The position numbers and the translations under genes are program-made. A stretch of DNA of 64,000 nucleotides from Ignavibacteriaceae bacterium (lineage in GTDB: Bacteria > Bacteroidota > Ignavibacteria > Ignavibacteriales > Ignavibacteriaceae). Where the stretch lies: positions 1 through 64,000 of the forward strand of contig JABDPB010000073.1 of NCBI GenBank assembly GCA_013042995.1, written 5' to 3'. Every line of letters begins with the position of its first letter. The first letter of the stretch is position 1. Of the stretch, positions 35,439 to 43,203 are shown piece after piece. The notes under the pieces are model-generated. The model was not told where the DNA came from and did no database searches. It worked only from the letters and a program-made list of their open reading frames with translations.

Positions 35439-35469
35439 TTGTTTAAGTAGGCTGTTTTTGATATGTTTG
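35439..35469 (+). promoter_or_regulatory. Candidate Bacteroidota-type promoter of the cytochrome c gene
   Basis: ttg (35439-35441), 20 nt, then tatgtttg (35462-35469), matching TTG-N20-TAnnTTTG. It is about 45 nt upstream of the start codon at 35514. Confidence 0.4.
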
Positions 35470-35513
35470 AAGCTCAATTTACGGATTATTACAGACTTTA
35501 AAAGATATTATTT

Positions 35514-35933
35514 ATGACTAAACCTCAAATTTGGGTATCTGCCTTCTTAGTTTTATTTATACTTCTTTTTATTATTGGCAGAATCACAAAAGAAAAAGAA
35601 ACAGAACGTATTTTTTCAAATCAAATTAATAATACTACATCTCAACAAAATACTACCGAGTTAACTGCTGAACAGCTTGTTAAAAATTTTGGATGTGTAA
35701 ATTGCCACGGTACGGATTTAGCCGGAACTAATTTAGGACCATCTCTCAAAAAGCTTTCCGAATATTGGAGTAAAAAAAGCCTGATTGCTTATCTACGTAA
35801 TCCTACGAATTACATGAATGAGGAAAGATTTAAAGAATACAAGGAAAAATATCCCAGCCAGATTATGCCCGGTTATGGTGAAAAGAATATTAAAGACCTT
35901 GGTAAAATTGCAGAATATTTGTTAAGACTTTAG
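35514..35933 (+). CDS. Membrane-anchored monoheme cytochrome c
   Basis: A 139-residue class I cytochrome c. One N-terminal hydrophobic segment (~7-24) is an anchor or signal. The heme motif is CVNCH (C61, C64, H65) and the likely sixth ligand is M118 in QIMPGYG. The spacing of heme motif and methionine (about 54 residues) and the LIAYLRNP segment resemble the small cytochromes c that accompany oxidases and nitrite or nitric oxide reductases. No redox partner lies next to it, and a shared terminator isolates it from fbaB. Confidence 0.92.
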   Translation: MTKPQIWVSAFLVLFILLFIIGRITKEKETERIFSNQINNTTSQQNTTELTAEQLVKNFGCVNCHGTDLAGTNLGPSLKKLSEYWSKKSLIAYLRNPTNYMNEERFKEYKEKYPSQIMPGYGEKNIKDLGKIAEYLLRL

Positions 35934-35940
35934 TACATAA

Positions 35941-35966
35941 AAAACGTCCCAAACTTGGGACGTTTT
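35941..35966. terminator. Bidirectional terminator between the cytochrome c gene and fbaB
   Basis: aaaacgtccca pairs with tgggacgtttt over 11 bp with a 4-nt loop. Thymine runs follow on both strands, as expected for a terminator shared by converging genes. Confidence 0.9.
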
Positions 35967-35984
35967 ATTTAATTCCGTTTCTAC

Positions 35985-37031
35985 TTACGCAACAGTTATT
36001 TCTTTAGTAAGATATACATCCTGAATCGTATTCAATAACTTAACACCATCTTTCATTGGGCGCTGGAATGCTTTTCTTCCGGAGATCAATCCCATACCGC
36101 CTGCACGCTTATTAATTACTGCTGTGCGTGCTGCATCTGCAAAATCGTTATCTCCTGAAGCGCCGCCGCTGTTTATCAATCCTGCTCTTCCCATATAATT
36201 ATTTATTACCTGGTAACGAGTTAAATCAATTGGATGGTCTGAAGTTAAATCGGAGTAAACTTTTTTGTGTGTCTTCCCAAATTTAATTGCGTTGTATCCA
36301 CCGTTGTTTTCCGGCAGTTTTTGTTTGATTATATCAGCCTCTAATGTAACACCGAGATGATTTGCCTGACCTGTTAAATCCGCTGATACGTGGTAGTCTT
36401 TATCTTTTTTGAATTCGGAATTTCTAAGGTAACACCATAGAATTGTAGCCATTCCCATATCGTGTGCGTATTTAAATGCTTCACTCACTTCAATAATCTG
36501 TCTTCCGCTCTCTTCCGATCCAAAATATATTGTTGCACCAACTGCTGCAGCACCCATATCAAAAGCCTGATCGACGCCAGCAAACATTATCTGATCGTAT
36601 TTGTTGGGATATGTTAAAAGTTCGTTGTGGTTGAGTTTTAAAATGAACGGCAGTTTGTGTGAATACTTTCTTGATACGATTCCAAGCACACCAAGAGTTG
36701 AAGCGCACGCATTACAACCACCCTCTATTGCAAGTTTAACTATATTTTCCGGATCAAAATAAACAGGATTAGGTGCAAATGATGCACCTGCTGAATGCTC
36801 GATACCCTGATCAACAGGTAAAATTGATACATAACCTGTTCCTGCAAGTCTTCCTGTACTTAAAATCCAGTTAAGATTTTTTAAAACGTTCGGACTTCTA
36901 TCCGATTGTAAATGAACTCTATCAACAAAATCAGGTCCTGGAAGGTTAAGCTGATCCTTAGGAAATACAGCTTTGTGGCTTAGAAGGGAATCAGTATCCT
37001 TTCCAAGCAGTTCTTGAATTTTATCTAACAT
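35985..37031 (-). CDS. fbaB: Class I fructose-bisphosphate aldolase (FbaB/DhnA type)
   Basis: A 348-residue glycolytic/gluconeogenic aldolase, colinear with E. coli FbaB over its full length (for example [81 protein letters not shown]). It uses a Schiff-base lysine, probably the one in [12 protein letters not shown], and needs no metal. It interconverts fructose 1,6-bisphosphate with glyceraldehyde 3-phosphate and dihydroxyacetone phosphate. It is a single gene whose terminator is shared with the cytochrome. Confidence 0.96.
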   Translation of the reverse strand: MLDKIQELLGKDTDSLLSHKAVFPKDQLNLPGPDFVDRVHLQSDRSPNVLKNLNWILSTGRLAGTGYVSILPVDQGIEHSAGASFAPNPVYFDPENIVKLAIEGGCNACASTLGVLGIVSRKYSHKLPFILKLNHNELLTYPNKYDQIMFAGVDQAFDMGAAAVGATIYFGSEESGRQIIEVSEAFKYAHDMGMATILWCYLRNSEFKKDKDYHVSADLTGQANHLGVTLEADIIKQKLPENNGGYNAIKFGKTHKKVYSDLTSDHPIDLTRYQVINNYMGRAGLINSGGASGDNDFADAARTAVINKRAGGMGLISGRKAFQRPMKDGVKLLNTIQDVYLTKEITVA

Positions 37032-37140
37032 TATAACTCCAAATTAAAATTGGATAATTTCTCTGATTAGCAACGTTAAAATAAGCTTAATGTAATTTGA
37101 ATTCAATTTGGAATAAGCTCAAACATTACAAGATTTAAAA

Positions 37141-37171
37141 TAAAAAAGGCGAAGTGAAAGACTTCGCCTTT
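37141..37171 (-). terminator. Intrinsic terminator of the minus-strand outer-membrane protein gene
   Basis: aaaggcgaagt (37145-37155) pairs with acttcgccttt (37161-37171) around a 5-nt loop, and on the minus strand a thymine run follows. It lies 20 nt past the stop at 37191. Confidence 0.88.
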
Positions 37172-37190
37172 AAATCTATATATGAATATT

Positions 37191-37901
37191 TTAATGAAAG
37201 GCAAACATAGCTCCCACCATTGCAGCAAGGGCAGATGTACTCGAGCCTTCGCTGAAAATTACATCATACTGCAACGTAATAGCGAGCATTGTTGTAGCAG
37301 CTAGCATGTAATAAAAACCTGCACGAGGAGCTATACCAATTTCTGTACTTGATCCCGTTTCTTCTCCACCTCCTACTGTGCCGAAGCCAGGTATGGTCAC
37401 CGAAGGTATTGTTATAGTTGTACTAAAGAAATATAAACCAACCGCAAATCCAATAAATGGCATGAACTTTTTACCGGGATTGAATACATAATTCAGCCCT
37501 ACTAATAATGGGACCCAGGATGCGCTGTAATCAAAACCTTCCTGTTCTTCTTTAGCACCATAAGTTTGATAACCGATCGTCAGGTTTATTAATAAGCTTC
37601 TTGCAATCATATATCCGATCATTGCGTGACCAGAAAAACCTATGCTTGCAACATCACCGAAATCACCCATGGGGAAAGATATATCGGCCATAATACCTAC
37701 AAGCCACATTTTCATGAACTCGCCTCCGGGTGTAGTCACATGCTGTGGTAGCTCCAATTTCAGGTTGGATTCCAAATCGTGATTTAGAAATGTTTTTGAT
37801 TTTTCGCCGGTTATTTCTGTCGGCAATTGCAGTTGCATCTTTGCAAAGCTAAATGATGAAACTATAAAAACAGAAAGAAGTGTATAAATGACTTTATTCA
37901 C
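37191..37901 (-). CDS. Outer-membrane beta-barrel protein, paralogue of the gene at 57676
   Basis: A 236-residue protein: signal peptide (VIYTLLSVFIVSSFSFAK), a short charged region, then alternating hydrophobic/glycine strands typical of a small barrel (LVGIMADISFPMGDF, GHAMIGYMI, VPLLVGLNYVFNPGKKFMPFIGFAVGLYFF, LAITLQYDVIF) with a terminal aromatic residue. The start is GTG: a strong Shine-Dalgarno (aggagg) lies five nt upstream and no ATG is available. N-terminal words SSFSFAKMQLQLP match SSFSFSQMKLNLP of the protein at 57676, and the following D-I-S/T-F-P-G segment also matches, so the two are paralogues. Function unknown. Confidence 0.8.
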   Translation of the reverse strand: MNKVIYTLLSVFIVSSFSFAKMQLQLPTEITGEKSKTFLNHDLESNLKLELPQHVTTPGGEFMKMWLVGIMADISFPMGDFGDVASIGFSGHAMIGYMIARSLLINLTIGYQTYGAKEEQEGFDYSASWVPLLVGLNYVFNPGKKFMPFIGFAVGLYFFSTTITIPSVTIPGFGTVGGGEETGSSTEIGIAPRAGFYYMLAATTMLAITLQYDVIFSEGSSTSALAAMVGAMFAFH

Positions 37902-38072
37902 AAAAGCCTCCTATATTATTTATGAATGATGATTTAGGAAAAATCTGATTTTTATACTATTCATAATTAACATCATTTGAAAATAATCAATCATTTCTAA
38001 AAGTCAAATAAATTTTTAATATGATTTTTCAAAAAAAAGCTTATATTAGAGAAAAAATAAGGAGTTGCATTT

Positions 38073-38498
38073 ATGGGAAAAATTCTTGAGTTACTGCAAA
38101 GCAGAGAATTATTCACTGTCCGTGTTAATACAACAGTGAAAGATGCTGTGTTTTACATGGCTGAAAAGGGAGTGGGATTGGTTCCGGTAATGGATAACGG
38201 AAAGTTGGTTGGAGTTTTTTCTGAAAGGGATTTGGTAAAAAGAGTGATTTCAAAGAACAAAAAGATTGAAGAAACCAAAGTTGATGAAGTAATGACAAAA
38301 GATTTAATCATTGCATCTGCTAATGAACCGAACGAATCAATTCTCGCGAAAATGAAAGACGCACGAATCAGACACATTTTAGCTATTGAAAATGAAAAAC
38401 TGATTGGTGTACTTTCGATGAGAGATTTGCTGGAGCTTGATCTTTCTGTTTGCAAAACTAAAGTTGAAGTTTTAAATAATTATATCTATTCAAAATAA
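38073..38498 (+). CDS. Two-CBS-domain protein
   Basis: A 141-residue protein made of a CBS pair (~8-62 and ~75-133): VKDAVFYMAEKGVGLVPVMDNGKLVGVFSERDLVKRV and, in the second repeat, ILAKMKDARIRHILAIENEKLIGVLSMRDLLEL. CBS pairs bind adenosine nucleotides such as AMP, ATP or SAM and serve as sensors. There is no catalytic domain attached, so it must act on a partner, which is not obvious here. A good Shine-Dalgarno (aaggag) precedes the start. It converges on carbamate kinase with 16 nt between stops. Confidence 0.93.
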   Translation: MGKILELLQSRELFTVRVNTTVKDAVFYMAEKGVGLVPVMDNGKLVGVFSERDLVKRVISKNKKIEETKVDEVMTKDLIIASANEPNESILAKMKDARIRHILAIENEKLIGVLSMRDLLELDLSVCKTKVEVLNNYIYSK

Positions 38499-38514
38499 AT
38501 ACTGAAGGAATATT

Positions 38515-39462
38515 TTAAGAGGGTAATATTCTAGTTCCGCAATTCGGATCAGATAGTTGTGTGGATTCTGTGATAACAGTTTCCCTTCCACCGTTCTCCA
38601 CAAATTCAATTGCTGCTTTTATTTTAGGTCCCATACTGCCGTCTGCAAACTCTTTCCGTTTCAAATATTTTTTAGCCTTTGCAACAGTTATGCTGTCCAA
38701 TGCTTTCTGATCGGGCTTATTAAAGTTGATATAAACTTTTGATACATCTGTTAAAATGAAAAAAGAATCTGCTTTGATTTCTGCAGCAAGTAACGATGAA
38801 GCAAGATCTTTATCAATAACAGCTTCAACACCCAATAGGTTTTTATTTTTATCCCTGTATACAGGGACTCCACCACCACCGGCAGCAATTACTATATTCC
38901 CTTTTTTTACAAGATCGCGAATTATTTTTTTGTTTAAAATTTCTACAGGTTTAGGAGAAGGCACAACTCTTCGCCAGCCTCTTCTACCCGGGTCTTCTTT
39001 AAAATTCAATCCACCCGATTTAGCCAGAAGTTCAGCTTCTTCCTTTAAATAATAACCACCTACAGGTTTTGTAGGCTCATTAAATGCTGAGTCATTTATG
39101 TCTACCACTACCTGTGTAATTACTGTTACAACGTTTTTACGTATTTTATATTCCACAAGTATGTTTTTCATTTGCCGTTCAATCATATAACCAATGCCGC
39201 CCTGCGAATCAGCTACACAGATATCTAAAGGCATTTGAGGAATTTTATATTCATTGTAACCAGCCTGATTACGAAGCATGATGTTTCCAACCTGCGGACC
39301 ATTGCCATGAGTAATTACAACATTGTATCCTTCTTCTAAAAGTTTTAAAAGATGAATACAAGTGTCATACGTATTTTTTTCCTGCTGTTGAATTGTGCCG
39401 GCTTCGTTTCCTCTTAAAAGAGCATTGCCACCAAGAGCAACAACAGCTATTTTTTTATCCAT
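38515..39462 (-). CDS. arcC: Carbamate kinase
   Basis: A 315-residue enzyme of the amino-acid kinase fold, of normal length. Motifs: VVALGGNALL at the N-terminus, VVITHGNGPQVGN, GGIGYMIERQM, DPGRRGWRRVVPSP, VIAAGGGGVPVY, and FADGSMGPKIKAAI. It makes ATP from carbamoyl phosphate and ADP, usually as the last step of arginine deimination or purine/allantoin fermentation. No arcA, arcB or ygeW-type gene is beside it. The O-carbamoyltransferase at 22-24 kb uses the same substrate, carbamoyl phosphate. Confidence 0.95.
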   Translation of the reverse strand: MDKKIAVVALGGNALLRGNEAGTIQQQEKNTYDTCIHLLKLLEEGYNVVITHGNGPQVGNIMLRNQAGYNEYKIPQMPLDICVADSQGGIGYMIERQMKNILVEYKIRKNVVTVITQVVVDINDSAFNEPTKPVGGYYLKEEAELLAKSGGLNFKEDPGRRGWRRVVPSPKPVEILNKKIIRDLVKKGNIVIAAGGGGVPVYRDKNKNLLGVEAVIDKDLASSLLAAEIKADSFFILTDVSKVYINFNKPDQKALDSITVAKAKKYLKRKEFADGSMGPKIKAAIEFVENGGRETVITESTQLSDPNCGTRILPS

Positions 39463-39625
39463 ATTTAGCGATCATATTAAAAATTTTTCAATAAGAAATA
39501 CAAACTTAATTAGCTTTAACGGCAAATAAAATTTATTCAATATAGCATTTGCTGTGCCATTTTAGGTTTGAGTCTAAGAGCACAAATTTATATGTTTGTT
39601 TTGATTTAGATGATATAAATAAAAA

Positions 39626-40228
39626 ATGAACAGTAAAGACAAATTCAATCCAAGGGATTTTTTACAGCCCAACAACATGCTACGGCTATACGCAAGTGGT
39701 GCTTTTCCTATGGCGGATGAAGAAAAGGGCGGCATTAATTGGTACCTGCCGGATGTCAGAACAATTATTCCTTTAATTGATCTCAAGGTTCCACGTACTG
39801 CACGAAAAGCGATTGAAAAAATGAATTTTAAAGTGAAAATTGATAAGGATTTTGACGGAGTTGTAAATGGTTGTGCAAACAGAGAATCAACTTGGATTTC
39901 GGAAGAATTGATAAAAGCATATAAAAGATTAAAAAGAAGAGGACACGTTCACACAGTTGAAACATATCTAAATAATGAACTTGTTGGCGGGCTCTACGGG
40001 ATTACATTCCGCGGTGCATTTTTTGGCGAAAGTATGTTCTCTAAAGTAAGTGAAGCCTCAAAAGCTGCACTGGTTGCACTATTACAACATTTAAAGCAAA
40101 AAGATTTTGTTCTACTCGATGTGCAGTATATGACTGAACACTTAAAAATGTTCGGAGCAATTGAAATTTCTTTTGACGAATATACAAAGCTCCTGCATCA
40201 ATCTTATACAAGAGCTTGTGAGTTTTGA
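39626..40228 (+). CDS. aat: Leucyl/phenylalanyl-tRNA-protein transferase
   Basis: A 200-residue Aat enzyme. Motifs: LYASGAFPMADEE, INWYLPDVRTIIPL, ANRESTWISEELIKAYKRL, VHTVETYLNNELVGGLYGI, GAFFGESMFSKVSEASKAAL and VLLDVQYMTEHLKMFGA. It adds Leu or Phe from aminoacyl-tRNA to N-terminal Lys or Arg, making an N-end-rule degradation signal for ClpS/ClpAP. The protein is slightly short at the N-terminus compared with E. coli (234 residues), as in many Bacteroidota. Single gene. Confidence 0.95.
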   Translation: MNSKDKFNPRDFLQPNNMLRLYASGAFPMADEEKGGINWYLPDVRTIIPLIDLKVPRTARKAIEKMNFKVKIDKDFDGVVNGCANRESTWISEELIKAYKRLKRRGHVHTVETYLNNELVGGLYGITFRGAFFGESMFSKVSEASKAALVALLQHLKQKDFVLLDVQYMTEHLKMFGAIEISFDEYTKLLHQSYTRACEF

Positions 40229-40276
40229 TAGCATTCACAAACCCAGTTCCTCAAAGGAAATGGGCCAGTAACATTT

Positions 40277-41470
40277 TTACGGCTTCACTAAAATCAATTC
40301 TTTCTGTGGAGGAGTTAAAAACTCACAGCCGTCTTTTGTAATTTTAACTTCTTCCTCAATTGTGGAAACTCCAAAACCTTTTACAGGCAGTCTTGGTTCA
40401 ATTGTATAAACTTGCCCCTCTTCTAAAGGAAGGTGAGGCGCATCACCGTAACGTTCCCATCTGGGGAACAACCCTCCAACACCATCATGCGCTGTTTTGC
40501 CCAATTGATGTCCTAATCCGTGCGGGTATTCATCGTAACCGTTTTTTGTAATATGGTTTCTTGCAATATCATCCATTTCGCAGCCCTTAACTCCGGGTTT
40601 CAATTTATCTGCCACCATTTGTATTGAATCACGGATTACTTCGAATCCTTTTTGTACATCTGCTGGTGCTTTTGTTTCACCATCATTTAAAATGTACCAA
40701 GTTCTCTGTATATCTGAACAATAACCGTTTAGTTTAATTCCAAAATCCATATTTACAATTGTGCCTTTTGTAAGAACTTTATCACTCGGTCCTTCGTGCG
40801 GTCCATTGGGGTTTGGACCCGCAAAAACTGCAGGACAGTGTGTTTCTTCCCAGGCAAGATCAAAATTTCGATCTACACATTTTTGTTTTACAAAATTTGC
40901 AACTTCAATTTCCGTCATTCCTGGTTTCATAAAATGTGTTACTTCATCAAAAATCTTTAGAGTTTCTTTAATCGCATCTTTCATCAAATTGATTTCTGTC
41001 GGGGATTTTCTTCCGCGCAGCGCAGAAATAATTTCCTCAGAGCTAAACAAATTATTTTTATAGTCCGTTCCATTAAGATGATCGAGTAAAACCTGGTACA
41101 TACCATAAGTTAAACCATCTGCCAGTACAGCATTTTTAGAATAATTGATTGCAATTTTTTTTGGATTTTTTTTAGTAACGTATTGAATTAGAGGTTCTTT
41201 AATTGATTTTAAGTAAGGAATAATATTTTGAAACAAACCAGCTTTCTTAAAATTTCCTTCCTCCATTGAACCGATTATTGCTGTATTTTCACCATCTTTA
41301 TTAATAATAAATGCTGCCTGCCACGTAGAGTTTGTTCCAACCACCATTTCCATTACTGGATCGTTTATTACAGAACTCTCTCGAACAAATGTAAGCCACA
41401 TATCAACATTTTTTTCATTTAAAATTTCAACTGCCTGTTTTGTCTTTTCTATTAATATCTCTCTTTCCAT
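40277..41470 (-). CDS. M24 family metallopeptidase (Xaa-Pro aminopeptidase-like)
   Basis: A 397-residue cytosolic protein. It has a creatinase-type N-terminal domain (~1-150) and a pita-bread peptidase domain (~155-397). Metal ligands are D242 (VNMDFGI), D253 (CSDIQRT), H321 (HGLGHQLG), E358 (TIEPRL) and E372 (STIEEEV). Family members remove the residue before proline or act on related bonds. ATG 41470 has a Shine-Dalgarno (ggag) eight nt upstream; a start 20 codons earlier has none and is less likely. The last residues overlap no other gene. Confidence 0.9.
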   Translation of the reverse strand: MEREILIEKTKQAVEILNEKNVDMWLTFVRESSVINDPVMEMVVGTNSTWQAAFIINKDGENTAIIGSMEEGNFKKAGLFQNIIPYLKSIKEPLIQYVTKKNPKKIAINYSKNAVLADGLTYGMYQVLLDHLNGTDYKNNLFSSEEIISALRGRKSPTEINLMKDAIKETLKIFDEVTHFMKPGMTEIEVANFVKQKCVDRNFDLAWEETHCPAVFAGPNPNGPHEGPSDKVLTKGTIVNMDFGIKLNGYCSDIQRTWYILNDGETKAPADVQKGFEVIRDSIQMVADKLKPGVKGCEMDDIARNHITKNGYDEYPHGLGHQLGKTAHDGVGGLFPRWERYGDAPHLPLEEGQVYTIEPRLPVKGFGVSTIEEEVKITKDGCEFLTPPQKELILVKP

Positions 41471-41550
41471 CTCAATCTCCGGTTTAATTTTTCTTAAAAA
41501 TAATTGGCAATTTATTAAATAATGAGGCAAGTTACTTCTTTATATGTGAT

Positions 41551-41593
41551 TTTTCTCAACAGCATCAATTGCTTTTAGCGAATTTTGAGAAAA
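41551..41593 (+). promoter_or_regulatory. Inverted repeat upstream of the first glutamate dehydrogenase gene
   Basis: ttttctcaa (41551-41559) and ttgagaaaa (41585-41593) are perfect 9-bp arms with a 25-nt spacer that contains caattgctttta. The spacing is too wide for a terminator, and the region is 130-170 nt before the gdh start. It is a candidate regulator site; no protein can be named. Confidence 0.35.
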
Positions 41594-41723
41594 TGAATTG
41601 TCTATTTAGTAATTTTCAAAGAGGATTTTAATAGTTTTTGGGAATAGAGTAATTGAATAACAAAAAGTTTAAAATCCAATAGAAATATCAATACAAAAAA
41701 TATTGTAGTTTAAGAGGTGCACA

Positions 41724-43064
41724 ATGTCCGAATACATAGAAAAAATATTAAATGATGTTAAAGTAAAAAACCCAAATGAGCCTGAATTCCATCAAGCTGT
41801 ACACGAAGTGCTCGAATCATTAGAAGTAGTTCTACAGCGCCATCCAGAATACCAATCATTAAAAATTTTAGAAAGGATGGTAGAACCGGAAAGAGTAGTT
41901 ATGTTCCGTGTTCCTTGGATGGATGACCAGGGGGAAATTCATATCAACCGCGGATACAGAATTGAAATGAACAGCGCGATTGGTCCTTACAAAGGCGGTC
42001 TACGTTTTCACCCCTCAGTTACTCTAGGCATACTTAAATTTTTGGGTTTTGAACAAGTATTTAAAAATTCGCTTACAACACTTCCAATGGGGGGAGGTAA
42101 GGGCGGCTCTGATTTCAACACAAAAGGTAAAAGTGATAACGAAATTATGCGCTTCTGCCAGAGTTTTATGACAGAACTTTGCAGACACATCGGCCCAAAC
42201 ACTGATGTTCCTGCTGGAGACATTGGAGTGGGAACTCGGGAAATTGGTTTTCTTTACGGGCAGTATAAAAGAATCAGAAATGAATCAACTGGTGTACTTA
42301 CTGGCAAAGGAATAAATTGGGGAGGATCACTTGTTCGACCTGAAGCAACTGGTTTTGGATGTGTTTACTTTGCACAGGAAATGTTAAAAACGCACAATAC
42401 AGGTTTTGAAGATAAGGTGGTTGCTGTATCGGGATTCGGAAACGTAGCCTGGGGTGCAGTGCAAAAAGTAAATGATCTTGGGGGAAAAGTTGTTACACTT
42501 TCCGGTCCAGATGGATTTATTTACGATCCAGATGGTATTAAAGGTGAAAAGGTAGATTACATGCTAAAGCTAAGATCCAGCAATAAAGATGCAGTAGAAG
42601 ATTATTCGAAAGAATTTGGCGTGGAATTTTTTCAGGGTAAAAAACCTTGGGGAGTTAAAGTTGATGTTGCTCTACCTTGCGCAACTGAAAATGAAATTTA
42701 TGCCGATGATGCAAAGGAATTAATTAAAAACGGGTGCATCTGTGTTTGCGAGGGTGCAAACATGCCTACAACAATGGAAGCGTATGACGTAATTAAAGAA
42801 GCAAAAATTCTATATGCTCCGGGTAAAGCATCCAACGCAGGCGGCGTTGCTACTTCCGGTCTGGAAATGTCGCAAAATAGTATGCGTCTTCCCTGGCCAA
42901 GAGAAGAAGTTGACAAACGTTTGCACGAAATTATGGTCAGGATTCACAATACGTGCATCGAGACTGCCGAAAAATTTGGTAATGCAGGTAATTACGTAAT
43001 CGGTGCAAACATTGCTGGCTTCTTAAAGGTTGCCGATGCAATGATTGATCAAGGATTAGTATAA
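41724..43064 (+). CDS. gdhA: NADP-type glutamate dehydrogenase, copy 1
   Basis: A 446-residue hexameric glutamate dehydrogenase of the E. coli GdhA class. Catalytic residues align in position: K90 (IGPYKGGL), K114, K126 (PMGGGKGGSDF) and D166 (VPAGDIGVG). The nucleotide fold has GFGNVAWGAVQ and ends in TLSGPDG at the cofactor loop, differing from copy 2 (SGSGNVAQ, TLSDSNG), so cofactor preference or regulation may differ. It interconverts 2-oxoglutarate, ammonium and glutamate. Strong RBS (agaggtg). Followed by a terminator, then by the receiver/PPDK_N gene. Confidence 0.96.
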   Translation: MSEYIEKILNDVKVKNPNEPEFHQAVHEVLESLEVVLQRHPEYQSLKILERMVEPERVVMFRVPWMDDQGEIHINRGYRIEMNSAIGPYKGGLRFHPSVTLGILKFLGFEQVFKNSLTTLPMGGGKGGSDFNTKGKSDNEIMRFCQSFMTELCRHIGPNTDVPAGDIGVGTREIGFLYGQYKRIRNESTGVLTGKGINWGGSLVRPEATGFGCVYFAQEMLKTHNTGFEDKVVAVSGFGNVAWGAVQKVNDLGGKVVTLSGPDGFIYDPDGIKGEKVDYMLKLRSSNKDAVEDYSKEFGVEFFQGKKPWGVKVDVALPCATENEIYADDAKELIKNGCICVCEGANMPTTMEAYDVIKEAKILYAPGKASNAGGVATSGLEMSQNSMRLPWPREEVDKRLHEIMVRIHNTCIETAEKFGNAGNYVIGANIAGFLKVADAMIDQGLV

Positions 43065-43092
43065 TTAATAAATAATTTGCTAATTGATAACT

Positions 43093-43118
43093 AAGGCGAT
43101 TTACTGAATCGCCTTTTT
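43093..43118 (+). terminator. Intrinsic terminator or attenuator after gdh copy 1
   Basis: aaggcgatt (43093-43101) pairs perfectly with aatcgcctt (43107-43115), 5-nt loop, then thymines to 43118. It lies 29 nt past the gdh stop and 86 nt before the receiver/PPDK_N gene, so the two genes are either separate units or coupled by read-through. Confidence 0.88.
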
Positions 43119-43203
43119 AATTTAAAGTATATCTGCTTTTCACTTTCCCTTTTTCTATATTAGCAACTAAAGAATATCAAACCATAACAATCGCCTTTCT
43201 AAA

